A stretch of 64,000 nt of DNA from Pachyseris speciosa (lineage: Eukaryota > Cnidaria > Anthozoa > Scleractinia > Pachyseridae). The notes beneath the pieces were generated by a model that was given only the letters and a program-made list of their open reading frames with translations, was not told the origin of the DNA and made no database searches. Shown here piece by piece: positions 9,894-21,240 of the stretch. How positions within the stretch are numbered: the first letter of the stretch is position 1; every line of letters starts with the position of its first letter. Position numbers and translations under genes: made by a program. The DNA lies in the NCBI GenBank assembly GCA_016490735.1, contig JAEMWC010000032.1, positions 1,517,501 through 1,581,500 of the forward strand, read 5' to 3'.

Positions 9894-11400
9894 TTAGTCT
9901 TTCAAGTGTTCCGCAACTACTCCTCTGGATGCCAGATCCGCAGGATTCAAGGTGGTCTCAACATATCTCCATTGCGTTGGATCAGAGATGCCTCTGATGA
10001 TGTGAACACGATTGGCGACATACACGTAAAAGCGCCTGCTGTCATTCTGTATGTAACCAAGGACAACTTTGGAGTCTGCGTAAAAAACGACTTCGTGGAT
10101 AGGTAGATTCAACTCTTCTAACAGCTTCTTCACTGACTGGGACGACAAAACAGCGCTGCAAAGTTCAAGTCGAGGAATTGTTGTCGGCTTCAAGGGAGCC
10201 ATCCTGGCTTGACCAAACAGGAATGCAACGTTAACGTCTCCTGACTCATTAACTTGTCGAAGGTAAGTGACGACTCCAATCCCGTCTTTACTCGCATCTG
10301 AAAATGAATGAATTTCGGCACGTACCACGCGGCCGAAATTCTTGGGGTGATAATACCTAGGGACGGACACAGTTTCCAAGTTGACGAGAGCGTCTCTCCA
10401 AGACTGCCACTGACGCATCAATTCGTCAGGTAGTGGGTCGTCCCAGCCAAGAGGGGTGTCACTGCCTTTTTTCCCCAAGACCACTAGCTGACGAAGGAGA
10501 AGTTTTCCTTTCAAGATAGCCGGGGGGGCTAGGCTCAATGGGTCGTAGACTGAGTTTATGGTGGCAAGGACACCTCTACGCGTAAACGGTCACTCAGGTA
10601 AGGTGATATGGAATGTAAAGGAGTCGCTCTCTAAATCCCACTGAACTCCTAAGGAACGCTGAGTCGGGAGGCTGTTATGACGAAAGTCAAGGTCACGAAC
10701 ACATTTTCTTCTGTCGTCCACAGGTATTGCTTCCATAACGGTAATAGAATTTGACACGACCTTGTGTAATCTGAGTTGGGCTGTCGCTAACATGGCTTGT
10801 GTTTTCTTCAGCAACTCTATCGTTTCTCGGTCTGTTGCGCGTGAAGTAAGGCCGTCGTCAACGTAGAAATCATTGCAAACGAACTCTTTTGCTGCGGTAC
10901 CAAACTTCTCCTCGCCGTCCTCGGCAGTCTTCTCATGCCGAACGTTGCTATTGCTGGACTTGACACATTTCCAAAAAGATGTACAAGCATCCGGTACTCC
11001 ACTACCTTCTTCAAGGGGTCATTGTCTTGGAACCATAGGAACCTCAGATAATCCCTATGCTCGGGGTTGACGTAAAATGAGTGAAACATTTGTTCCACGT
11101 CACAGAGCAGGGCGACATTCTCCTGAAGGAAACGGACGAGCACACCGAGCAGGCTGTTCATTTGGTCTGGCCCTGACAAGAGTTCCTTGTTTAGTGACAC
11201 TCCGTGAAATTCTGCCGAAGAATCAAAAACCACACGGATCTGATTGGGCTTTCTCAGGTGGTACACGGCGAAATGCGGTAAGTACCAGACTTGTCGGCTT
11301 CCGTTGGCGGGTCGCAGCTGGTCAGGTGGTACCTGGGTTGATTGGCCGCGTTCAAGAATCTTTCCCATGAAGGCCAAGTAGTCTCTCTCCAAGTGTGTAT
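9894..11400 (-). pseudogene. BEL/Pao reverse transcriptase and RNase H
   Basis: The fingers/palm region near 11200 includes RVVFDSSAEF and the catalytic region LLCDVEQMF. A one-base frameshift near 10930 precedes the YVDD active site at 10854-10865. An in-frame TGA lies just upstream of the 10538 segment. RNase H follows with SFSDASKDG (Asp), RLELCSAVL (Glu) and FYADSKVVL (Asp). Confidence 0.87.
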
Positions 11401-12885
11401 TTCTCTTGAACGAACGCAAAAAGCCATTTAAACGATTCACCGCTTGGCTCCGATTGCTAGGCATGGCGTCACTTTTGCGGAAAGGTAAGGGGATTTCCCA
11501 GTTGCCTTGACTGTTCTTGTGAGCTGTGCGACTCATGATTTCCAGGAATTTATGGTCTTCTTGAGACAGACTGACTTCGTTGTCGTGTGGGGTTGTGCGG
11601 TAAACATCTGGAGCGATCTGCTCCCCTCCTGCATACTCCTCTTTGATCACGAAGTAATTGGGGCAGGGTGTTATCGTGTAACATGGAGAGCTCTCCCGGT
11701 TTACTGCAGGGTCACGGTTTTCTTGGTCGAGGTGTGGCCAATTTCGTTCTGGGATGTTAATTGCGGTTCGGTGGGCTGAGACATGGACAGGACCTCCAAC
11801 TCTGTCTAAGCATACTTGACCTGACAGTATCCACCCAAGGTTGAACTTCTGTGCCCATGGGGCTTCCTTTGAACCATTTCTAAAGGCTCTGACTTTCAAC
11901 AGCTCCGGTGCATCACGACCAATGAGGATTTCAATGTTCGTATTTGGATCCAAGGGTGGAATCTGATCAGCTATCTCCTTCAGATGGGAAAAGTTCTTCG
12001 CGATTTCTGGGGTCGGTATCTCGCTTTTGTCGCGCGGAATACAGTCGCATTCCACTAACGTAGGTAACTTAAACAGTTCTCCTCCAACGGACTTCACAAA
12101 GACGCCAGTAACTCTACGGGCGTATTTCAACTCCTTTTCAGCACTACAGGTGAACAACAGAAACGTCTCCTTGGGACAGTCAGCTCCTAGTGTGTCAGCG
12201 AGATGAGGTGACACCCTGGACGCGTTACTTTGATCGTCCAGGATGGCATATACTCTATGGACAAGGTCTGGCTGTTTCTCCTGAAAGACGTCTACAAGAA
12301 CAATCTTGCTGCATGACAGTCCTCCAATCCTGGTCTGACAGATCGAATTGCAAGTTGTCCTTAGCTCCTGGTTATTCTCAGTTGCTGGTCTCCTTTTCTA
12401 GAGGTGTAGCAGGGTGTTGTGGAGATTGCTCCCGCATTTCTCGCAGCGAACAAGTGCGTTACAATCCTTTGCTTGGTGTTCTGGTGAAAGACATTTGAAA
12501 CAAAGTCCTGCCCTCATAATCCACTCTGTTTTGTCTGCCAGGGTCTTGTTTTGAAAGGCTTTGCAGCTTGCTAGATCCATGGCCTCTCGTGTCGTGAAAT
12601 AAACAGCTTTTTTCTGTGTTGGGTGCACTACTGGCGTTTCAGGCTATGGGTTTAGCTTGTGACACAAACACCTTCGCATCTGGTCTTAACGTTAACCGGC
12701 TGTTCTGTACTTCTTTGGGTTTGGTTTCTTTAAGTGTGGTTACTCCCCCTGCAAGGATGTTTGGGTGGTTTTTCAGAGTGGCTTGTTTCTGTATCGTAAC
12801 GGCGAAATCATGGAAGCAGGGATAGTCATTGTGGTTGCTTTCAGCATACTCAGCAACTTGTTTCTCCCATTTAACTTTTAAATAA
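11401..12885 (-). pseudogene. BEL/Pao gag zinc knuckles and protease
   Basis: 12628-12398 encodes a CCHC knuckle (CFKCLSPEHQAKDC) and a second CCHH-type one (CEKCGSNLHNTLLH). The protease lies at about 12330-12200 with AILDDQSNAS, the BEL aspartic-protease motif. 12880-12639 holds the gag linker (WEKQVAEYAESN). A stop separates the gag pieces. Confidence 0.8.
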
Positions 12886-13855
12886 TAAAGTATACGAAGT
12901 ATATCAATGCCAATATAGTTCCTCAATTTTGAGAAGATTCCTACAGTTTTTGACAGTTTTAGGCAGAGCTCATCAATATGATTCTTCCATGTTAGATTTG
13001 AGTCAAAGGTAACACCTAGATATTTAACCGTGGAAACTTGTTGGATATTCACACCATCAATCTTTAGATTAAATGACTTGTGTGCTTTCAATTTTTAGAA
13101 TGAAAGAGAATAAAGTTAGTTTTAAGAATACTAAGTGGTAGTCTATTAGATTTCATCCACTCTGCAACTGCTTTTAGCTCATGATTTAACTTAAGTTCAA
13201 GATCGTTAAGGTTCTTACAGGAGCAATATATGTTAGTGTCATCGCCAAATAAGTGAAAGGTGAGCAATTTTGAGGCATTAGGTAAGTCATTGATATACAA
13301 CAAAAACAACAAAGGTCCAAGAACAGATCCTTGAGGAACCCCACAAGTGACTGATAGGGAATCAGAGTCATGACCATTAACACACACAAATTGTTCTCTG
13401 TTGGATAGATAAGATTGAAACCAATCATAGGCTTTACCTCTTACTCCATAATGATGCAATTTCAGCAAAAGAATAAAATGATTTACTGTATGAAAGGCTT
13501 TTTTTAAATCAATGAAAATACCACAGCCAAACTCATTGTTGTCAATTGAGTAACGAATAGATTCAGTTATACTTAGGGGAGTGCGTGATTAGTTGAACAC
13601 TTCTGCCTAAAGCCAAACTGAAGTGAGTAGAGAATATTATGACATTCAAGATAACCATAGAGGCGCTTATACATAGCTTTTTCAAATATTTTGCTAAAAA
13701 CAGATAACACTGATATTGGCCTATAATTATCTTTGTCTTGTCTAGAACCTTTCTTGAAAATCGGAGTAATTCTTGCCGATTTAAGTTCAGAGATAACTAG
13801 TTCTTTCTCCTCTACATCTTTTAAAAAAACGCTTATAGAATTTCCACTTAGTAGG
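12886..13855 (-). mobile_element. LINE reverse transcriptase fragment (inverted 5' segment)
   Basis: Minus-strand non-LTR reverse transcriptase: ITPIFKKGS, YRPISVLSV, GVPQGSVLGPLLFLLYINDL, the active site as FGDDTN (normally xADD) and VKYLGVTFDSNLTW. Several stops and a frameshift (13468 versus 13091 frames). The element-sense 3' end of this piece abuts BEL gag at 12885, and its 5' end abuts the plus-strand tail at 13856. Confidence 0.85.
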
Positions 13856-14086
13856 TATTAACTTAATTTGGCTGTAAACGTGCATTTTCTTTAATGTATA
13901 AAGCTTGTTTTATTTTTACTGGCCCATATTGCTACTGTTTATTAGACTCGGATTCTCTATTAGCCCCGTAGTTTCTCTCAGGTTTCCTCGCCATCTACTT
14001 CCTTTAATTCTCTGTATATTGTACCTTTACTATAAGATGAGCGATAAGGCAAATCAACAATGAATGAATGAATGGTTTGACAAAGT
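13856..14086 (+). mobile_element. LINE 3' tail with (TGAA)n
   Basis: Plus-strand sequence ending in a short (TGAA)n run (ATGAATGAATGAATGG at the end). It looks like the 3' end of the same LINE family, whose RT segment lies inverted directly to the left. Confidence 0.6.
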
Positions 14087-14115
14087 TCTCAGTGGACTTA
14101 TAGCATAACCTGAAG

Positions 14116-14325
14116 GCTTGGCTACGGATACTATATTTGGTCAGCTCATTCTTCTGTTACGTAAAGATATTCTCTCTCCGTCCAAAACCGAGTTCAAGCA
14201 CAAGGACAGCAAAACCAAAGCGTTCTACCGAACAGAGCGCGATACAGAAACACAGTGTACAGTGCACTGTGGGGGCAGCTAACATTAGTTGTTTTAATTT
14301 GTTATTTTACCTAATAATATACATG
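14116..14325 (+). pseudogene. GPCR pseudogene, TM5-loop 3-TM6 piece
   Basis: Aligns by eye over about 190 bp with 17690-17870 of the intact receptor (shared YVKIF/YAKIF region, the loop 3 block, and the stretch ACAGTGCACTGTGG), with indels that break the frame. Upstream TM1-TM4 are missing. Confidence 0.75.
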
Positions 14326-14700
14326 AAAAAAATTCTCGATTATGATTGGCTAAGAGAAATGCAGTTTTAGGAAACACGATGCAGAATAAAGGTAATTCAG
14401 TGCAAAAAAGAGGTAAACAACAGACGATTCTGATTGGTTAATAAACAAAGGAACTGAAATTGAGCCAATCAAACATGACCTTTGCATAGCGCAAAGTTTA
14501 GAAAGGTTGAAGAGCTGCGAGAGAAAACAATGGCTGGCGTTTTGAGCGGTTTTCTTTCGTGACCGCAATAACAGCAGAGAAGCTGAAATACAGCTCTAAA
14601 AAGGGGAAACGGCTGCGAAAAGCACTGTTTTTTGGTTGTCTGTTTAGAAAAAGTGGTGTCCAGAGAAAGGAATTACCGACGTAATTGGAATAGACCTGTT

Positions 14701-14878
14701 TAGCTTGTAGATTTTGTTTTCCCAATGTAGACCATGTGATGTTACCCTAGCGAACTGTTTCTTTGAAATTTCGCCTTATTCCCGTGCATATTTACGCATA
14801 ATTTATGAAAAGACGAAAGGCCAACCCCTCTTGGGATGATCACATGGTCTACATTGGGAAAACAAAATCGACAAGCTA
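14701..14878. mobile_element. MITE/foldback with 40-bp inverted repeats
   Basis: The left arm TAGCTTGTAGATTTTGTTTT (14701 on) and the right arm ending AAAACAAAATCGACAAGCTA (14878) are near-perfect inverse copies, both continuing through CCCAATGTAGACCATGTGAT. 178 bp, non-coding; inserted in the dying GPCR copy. Confidence 0.7.
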
Positions 14879-15149
14879 AAAAGGGCTATTACGAGCCCGT
14901 TGAACTCAACACTTCACTGGAGTGATTTTACGCCGAGATAAATAAACAAACAAGGGCAAACAAGGCGAAGATTATGAACCAGAAAGCCTGAAGGTAATGA
15001 TTACCGCGCTTGATAGACACTTGACAACTGAACAAAGTAGCATTTTAGCTATAGCTTATAATGTATTAGCCGTACTGTTGTTTTGACTAACCATTTTGTA
15101 TTAAGATAAGCTATCTCTCGTTTTGTTTTTTCATGTATATTATTAATAA

Positions 15150-15297
15150 GTAATCACATGATTTTTCTCGTGCAATTTGTAAATTTTTTCAAAGACCACA
15201 AATTGCACTCACCCTACGGGTTCGTGTAATTTTGTGAGCCTTTGAAAAAATTAACTCGTGCTTATTTATTCCAAATTGCACTCGAAATCATGTGATT
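15150..15297. mobile_element. Foldback element nested in the GPCR relic
   Basis: TAATCACATGATTTTTCTCG on the left is inverted as AAATCATGTGATTA on the right, with inner arms AATTTTTTCAAAG and TTTGAAAAAATT. 148 bp. Confidence 0.6.
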
Positions 15298-15307
15298 ATC
15301 TATACAT

Positions 15308-15496
15308 ATACTATGATGCAATTTATTGCTCTTCGAAGAGGGCTATCGCTACCCGTCTCCGTTGCTATTATATTCAAAGTGACTTTCGTTTTATTGAATT
15401 CGTCATTAAACCCAATAATTTGCCGCTGGAAGATCAGAGAGGTAAATCAAGTGGTGAAAGATATAATGAAAGGACTGTTTTTCTCCTCGAGGTAAT
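15308..15496 (+). pseudogene. GPCR pseudogene, TM7 and tail piece
   Basis: Encodes VLLNSSLNPIICRWKIREVN and a basic tail ending GLFFSSR, matching TM7 and the C-terminus of the 17.1-kb receptor (FLNSSLNPILYCWKIREVR). NPxxY is altered to NPIIC. Together with 14116-14325 it is one decayed paralogue with about 980 bp of foreign sequence between. Confidence 0.8.
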
Positions 15497-15602
15497 GTGC
15501 TTATGGTGATAAATATTACGTGGTTAATTCAAGCGCTCACTTTTGTTTGTCAACCGCACCTTTTGCTTGGCTTGGCTTGTTTCCAAGAAAGCAGTTGGTT
15601 AA

Positions 15603-15835
15603 TGTAAAGTGAATAAAACAGAAAAGGACTTAGGACGATGCTGGAAGTTTCTTGAAATGGTTCGCTTGATTTTAGAAAACCAGATGCCTAATGTAGAATT
15701 AATAACGAAAATTAAGGTTTGACGCCCGTAAGACATACTTACTTGGGGAACAAAGAGTTTTCACCAGGGAATCTTGGCAAAAATTGAAGTCGTTTTGTAC
15801 TCACAGCAGTAGCAAGGTGGAAATCAATTTTAAAG
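15603..15835 (+). repeat. Duplicated 3' flank of the GPCR, copy 1
   Basis: Similar along its length to 18706-18975, downstream of the intact GPCR: shared GACGATGCT, TTTGACGCCCGTAA and AGAGTTTTCACCAGGGAATC. Shows that the duplication extended past the coding region. Confidence 0.75.
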
Positions 15836-16346
15836 AATTGCGTTTTTCTATGAAATTGAGTACAGGGACACACAACCAGTTCATGTTTCTTTTAGGCCCA
15901 AACCTATAGTGTTTCTCAGAAACAGAGACCTGACCTAACCCTTTTTTAATGGTATTTGTAAAGACATTTTATTTCGCCAATAAATATGTTTAACAACTAA
16001 TCCGTCTCAGTCATCAGAAGGTCGTTTCAAAATTGTTTATTTTTACATATGTTTTAATAACAGCGCTGAAGAATAAAATATCAAGTGATTTCAGTTTAAG
16101 ACAACTGAAAATAAATTAAAACAAGAGTCCATTTTGTAGAAAAAAGAAAAAGAAACATTAGTTTACTAATGTAAAATAACGGGAAAAAGGGCAATTTTTG
16201 ACACTCGATATTTACAAGAAGTTCGTTTGAATAGTAAAAATATTTGTTGAGTTGAAGAACGGTTGTAACCAATTTTTATTTTATTCTGAACAGATGGTGT
16301 AACAGTTGAGGGTTGGCTACTTTGATGTGGGAAACCAGATAATGAT

Positions 16347-16461
16347 AATAAATAAATAAATAAATAAATAAATGAATAAATAAATGAATAAATGAATAAA
16401 TAAACAAACAAACAAACAAACAAGCAAGCAAGCAATTAAATAAATAAATAAATAAATAAAT
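16347..16461. repeat. Microsatellite (AAAT)n/(CAAA)n/(AAGC)n
   Basis: Compound tetranucleotide run. The open frames across it (Phe/Leu/Ile/Tyr-rich) are artefacts of the repeat. The sequence from 16490 (CCCCAGGGTGCCG) resembles 19235 and 23620, part of the same larger duplication. Confidence 0.9.
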
Positions 16462-17129
16462 ATAGAGAGCTGATTATTTAGAAATGTTTTAGCCCTCGCC
16501 CATCAGTCTCGTGTTTTAATTGACCCCCCAGGGTGCCGCACCTGGAGTCCTTCTTAACAAGCGTAATTTCAACACTCTAATTGTTTTCTAAGACAGCCAA
16601 AATGCGGGAAAGACATTGAATTCGGTGGGCCTATTTGAGGACTAGCAATAACCAACCAAAATTTAAATGAAAATGAGAAAAGATTGTGTAAAGTCAATCA
16701 AGTATTCTTAAAAATCTTCATACAGCTGTTGCGAACATTTCCCTCATCTGCGAAGTGCGAAGTTGTCATTTGGATTAAGAAAAGTTTTCTTTTCTGTAAA
16801 CGAATGAAGAAGATGAAGAAGTGGTGACAAAAATAGCAATTAATTTAACCTGAAGCGTGCCATCGCGATAAAGAAACAAACGCTCGTGGGACAACAGTCT
16901 TCTCCCTGAGCTGGCTTCTCGAGTCCCCAACTGACGGCAGAAGACATATCGTCCACGTCGACTAGCAGGGTATTCCACCAGCAAAAGATTTTTGCGCACA
17001 TTAGTTAGCTCTCAGAAGTTGAGATTTGACGCCATTAATTTTACATATCTGTGATATACATGGTTACTTTGGTCATTCAGAGAATCACACCATATAAGTT
17101 TCGTTCGCTTTCTTTAGCTTCAAAATAAA

Positions 17130-18059
17130 ATGGCGATGGCAATGACGACAAACTTTACTGGAGATGCAGAGCAAAAATCGTTTGAAGACCATCACTGTTC
17201 AGCACAGTTGGCTGAAGGAAGAAACAATCAGCTGATTATCTTAATAGCACTAAATATTTTTTTGTCCGTTACCGCATTTCTGGGGAATGCTCTGATCCTA
17301 GCTGCCCTTCACAGGGAGTCTTCACTGCATCCGCCGTCGAAATTGTTGTTTCGTAACCTAGCGACAACTGATCTTGCCGTCGGTATCATTGCAGAGCCTC
17401 TTTATATCGCTAACTTTATATCTGTGTTGAATGAACAGTGGAATATTTGTCGCCTCACTGTTACAATTAGTCATATCACGGGCTATATTTTGTGTGGAGT
17501 GTCACTGTTAACACTGGCCGCAATAAGCGTGGACAGACTTCTCGCTCTGTTGCTAAGGCTCAGATATAGACAAGTGGTAACTATAAAGCGAATCTATGTA
17601 GTATGCAGTGTTGTTTGGTTTGTGGGTATTGTTTTTTCTATAATGCACTTGTGGATTAACCAGATAACCTCATGGTCTGGTTTCATTGTTTCAACACTGT
17701 GTTTAGGCAGCTCAGTCTTCTCCTACGCAAAGATATTCTTCACTCTTCGTCATAACCAAGTTCAAGCGCAGGGACAGCAAAACCCAAACGTTCCATTGAT
17801 CAGAGCGCGATACAAAAAGACAGTGAACAGTGCACTGTGGTTGCAGGTAGCATTAGTTGTTTGTTATCTACCATATGGTATAACGGAGTTTATTTTTCAA
17901 ATAAGGCCATCCCCATCTATTGACATTGCGAGATCATTCACAGCGACTTTAATTTTCCTAAATTCATCGTTAAACCCAATTCTTTATTGTTGGAAGATCA
18001 GAGAGGTACGTCAAGCTGTAAAACATGTAGCCAAAAGGCTTTTTTGTTCATCAAGTTAA
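17130..18059 (+). CDS. Class A (rhodopsin-like) GPCR, intact
   Basis: Uninterrupted single-exon receptor of 309 residues at the plasma membrane. TM1 contains FLGNALILAAL, TM2 NLATTDLAVGI with EP in place of the usual AxP region, a Cys before TM3 (NICRL), the TM3 end SVDRLLALLLRLRY (DRL in place of DRY), TM6 with VCYLPYG and TM7 with LNSSLNPILYCWKIREV, then a short basic tail. Candidate N-glycosylation site NFT at residues 8-10. It belongs to a class A group expanded in anthozoans; the ligand cannot be told. The ATG at 17130 is the first in frame and gives a normal-length N-terminus; a second Met two codons later (MAMAM) is an alternative. A decayed tandem paralogue lies at 14.1-15.5 kb. Confidence 0.88.
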   Translation: MAMAMTTNFTGDAEQKSFEDHHCSAQLAEGRNNQLIILIALNIFLSVTAFLGNALILAALHRESSLHPPSKLLFRNLATTDLAVGIIAEPLYIANFISVLNEQWNICRLTVTISHITGYILCGVSLLTLAAISVDRLLALLLRLRYRQVVTIKRIYVVCSVVWFVGIVFSIMHLWINQITSWSGFIVSTLCLGSSVFSYAKIFFTLRHNQVQAQGQQNPNVPLIRARYKKTVNSALWLQVALVVCYLPYGITEFIFQIRPSPSIDIARSFTATLIFLNSSLNPILYCWKIREVRQAVKHVAKRLFCSSS

Positions 18060-18439
18060 TGTTCACCTTATGTTTTCTTGTATAATGCTAATGGTATTAA
18101 TTATCCCGTGTTAAAATCTCGTGTTCTATGTTTTTCAAAACGCAGAACTCACAAAAGTAGGTGGCTCCAAAATTCTTAAAGAATATTAGGTAATTTGACA
18201 ACAGTCTCCTATGGTGATATATGAGAAAAAGTTGTGGTCCAACTGAATCATTTCTTATTTATAACTCTTTATTTTACACTCTTACCTTCGGCTTGAAAAA
18301 CGAAAGAAAACTGAGAAAAGCAAGCTTTTTTTATTTTCTTTCTTTTTTATCGCAAACCCCTTTTTGGCGTGAAGGGGGTTAGTTTCTAAACAAACCGTGG
18401 TGTTGCGTCGGTGGGGAAGTGAAACACGAAAATTTGGTT

Positions 18440-18562
18440 CATCAACGAAGTTGATAATGTAAATTGACCACCGTAAGGAGATTGAAAAAACTTGGATGAA
18501 GGGCTAACGCTCGAAATGTCAAGCTTTTTAAATCCTTTACGGTGGTCAATTCGTTGATAACC
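18440..18562. mobile_element. Foldback/MITE fragment
   Basis: AAATTGACCACCGTAA is inverted as TTTACGGTGGTCAATT about 75 bp on, with further pairing through the CAACGAA/TTCGTTG region. Contains GGGCTAACGCTCGAAA, a motif I associate with abundant anthozoan MITEs. Confidence 0.55.
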
Positions 18563-18705
18563 CAAACTCCCCTCTTGGAATGATTTTGCAACAGTTAAGA
18601 CTGAATAGGTGCGAATAGGTAAATTACCTGAATAGGTAAAATTAATAAATTTACAAAGTAGCGAACTTGTTGTAAAGACTGGCTTGTTTTCAAGAAACCA
18701 GATAC

Positions 18706-18975
18706 TTAATGTAAAATGAATAAAGCATAAAAGAACTTGAGACGATGCTAGAAAATTCGTGAAATACATGGCTTATTTTAGGAAACCAGACGCCTCTTGG
18801 AAAAATAATCAGGAAAATTAAGCTTTGACGCCCGTAAAATAGACATATTTGGGATAAAAAGAGTTTTCACCAGGGAATCTCGACATAGATTGAAGCCATT
18901 GTGTATTGCACAGCATGCAATGACTAACATTTTACAGCCGATCCAGTGGAAACGTTATACAAAGAACTGCCTTGT
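18706..18975 (+). repeat. Duplicated 3' flank of the GPCR, copy 2
   Basis: Partner of 15603-15835 (see there). The spacing from the GPCR stop differs between copies because of the foldback at 18440. Confidence 0.75.
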
Positions 18976-19649
18976 TCAACTGAATGAAGCGCACATACCC
19001 TAACATTTCTGGTTTCTATTTTCATTCTTAACAATGGGTAGCAGTTGGCAGACAATTTTAAGAATCTCTGTGGGGATGGAGTAGGCTTTTATTTCTGAAA
19101 GTTCAAAAATAGCTTTCCTCGTATTAGGGTTTTGTGGTGCTAGTTGAATGTTGTTGATTCAAATAAAAAGCGAAAAAAAAAAAAAAAACGGTGAGTCGTT
19201 GGCAAATGTTTTTATCAATCTCATGTTGTGATTGACCGACCAGGGTGCCACAGCTGGAGTCATCTTAGCTGATAATAAAAAAATTCGAGGAAATAATTTA
19301 AACTGGGTGGCGGCCTCTTTGACGACTTGGCGTGATCCAACGAAATTGCAAATTTTGGCAAATGACAGTGACAACTTATTAATAAACCAGTTTTCTTGCA
19401 ATTTTCAGATAGGCGTCATTTTAAATGAGGAGGCTCGAAAGGGTTTCTTACAGCTGATATGCATGTCAAAACAATTCAAGATTAATTTTTTTTTGCTGTA
19501 AGTCACTTAAACAAATTGTAGGTTATCTTAGAACAGGGTTGTTAAAGTTTCAATTGAGACAACTTCTGACGTCATGTGCGTTGTCATGGTAACCATACCT
19601 CTCTAAAGACCTACCCCTAAAAAGTCACTTTTTTAAATTTATCTTTAAA

Positions 19650-19885
19650 ACTAACTCGGTGACCTATATTTTTTTATCAGCGTTTTTCAAAGTTTGCAAT
19701 GTTATTCACTTTCTGTGAAAATTTAGAAAATTCTGTAGAGTGGAAACGGAGATAATTCGAAAAAAAAAGCCTCTTAAGGATTAAAAAACATCTACTCTAC
19801 AGATTTTTTCTTAAATGTCTAAAATGTTAGATAAAGGTGAATGCTATTTGCATGAAAAATTTCAACATAGGTCACCGAGCAAATT
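19650..19885. repeat. Inner foldback of the TIR element
   Basis: CGGTGACCTAT and ATAGGTCACCG face each other over about 215 bp. The inner arms TCTGTAGAGT and ACTCTACAGA also pair. Confidence 0.55.
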
Positions 19886-20397
19886 TTTGAGATAAATTGA
19901 TAATCATTTTGCACCTTTTATTTCCGGTTTGCGCGATTTCGCGCAAATCATTATTTCCGGTCGCGCTCTTCATGTTTTACCGCTGACCTTATTCGCGCGA
20001 GTTGTGAGACTCATACAGACTCGAAATTCTATCGAATTCCATTGTCTCTCGTCGTGTCTGCTTACCAAGGCAATTAATAGAGGAATTAACAGGCTAAAAG
20101 TAGATGAAATCAAAGCAAAGAAAGATCTTGTTTATTGTTCGTGGAAATACTTTAATATTGAGGAAATTATTCTTCTGTTCAATGAAATTCCCGACGATTT
20201 GGTTTGGTGACGCGAGAAGTTTCGAGACGATGGAGGGAGTGTCATAACTCCATAAAGACTGTTTATTCCAAGTTTGAAATTTCTTGAAGAGTACTGAAGG
20301 CCAAACCGGAGTCTGCCAACTACTGGATTGTTGTTAACTTTACAGAGCCATTCGAAAGGCAAGTGAGATTTCCGCTGAAGGTGTCAACAACTTTTTG

Positions 20398-20745
20398 TCA
20401 TCGATCAAGAACTGTTGCTTGTTGCAGGGCTTCGTTCGGTAAAGATGTTTTTCCACGATTCATAATAGTTTCAGCGCTTGGCTCGGGTGGCGGAGAAAAC
20501 AGAATCCTTCTAAGTGCTTTCACATCTTCCAATGCGTCGTGAGCGGAAAATTCACAATTAAACAGTGCCTTATAAACACAGCCCAATTTGTTGTTCGGCG
20601 AAGATTTCAAGGTGTTGTTCTGTTGACTTCGAAGGAATTTCAAAACTGGAAGACTTTAACAGAACAATACTTAAATTTCATGCAGCTGGTTGGAATATCT
20701 GCAGCCCCCATTACGGAGAAGTCTTGGGGTATCAAACACTGAGGA
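20398..20745 (-). pseudogene. DEDDh (DnaQ-like) exonuclease relic
   Basis: The minus strand encodes CVYKALFNCEFSAHDALEDV followed by KALRRIL. The AHDALEDV block is the final HxxxxD motif of DEDDh 3'-5' exonucleases such as the PML-exon-9-like family. Further upstream FDTPRLLRN resembles the FxDTLPLF motif, but stops (including two in about 10 codons near 20660) lie between. Only the C-terminal half of the domain is visible. Whether it is transposon cargo or a host gene fragment is open. Confidence 0.5.
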
Positions 20746-21240
20746 GCTGTGCAGGATTTATGGTATTTGTACAGTACATATCTGATCTCTCTCTCAAGTA
20801 CAAACTATTGTTATTTATACAATGCAGGCCTTTTTTGACAAGTTATCCATTTTCACCAACTTATTTATAGTGTGAAGTGACTGATTACATTCAATTTCTC
20901 TACAGGTATATTTGTCAAGTTTTAAACTTTTTAAACTGCATGTATACTTATTTGTACATTGTAGTTGTTTGATTTAAAATTGTTTCATATAAAATTAAGC
21001 TTACGTGAAGTTGAAGTTCCTTTTGAATGAACTCCTTGAGAAACAATGTAATATTTACTTGTTAAAATGTAAATAAAAAAGCCGAGCTTCAGTAGCTTTC
21101 AGTAAAAGCTGGATCCTTAAATTCATTGCTTACCGTTTTCATAACTTCTCCAACCCTTTTGCTGACACCTCCATGCCAATAATTCGTCACCCGACTACAT
21201 GCTGCACGTAATTTCCGACTTGCCTGAGTCCTGTGTGTAC

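Larger units (their letters stand above)
8077..12885 (-). mobile_element. BEL/Pao LTR retrotransposon, decayed and 5' truncated
   Basis: On the minus strand the order is gag zinc knuckles, aspartic protease, reverse transcriptase, RNase H, integrase and the BEL-specific C-terminal domain (DUF5641 type). This order and the YVDD box are typical of BEL/Pao. Several frameshifts and stops interrupt it. The 5' part of gag and the 5' LTR are missing: a LINE with an inverted 5' segment starts at about 12886. Confidence 0.9.

Noticed and set aside
14350..14725. Minus-strand ORFs between the GPCR pieces
   Set aside because: Lie within inserted repeat DNA; no domains or conserved frame.
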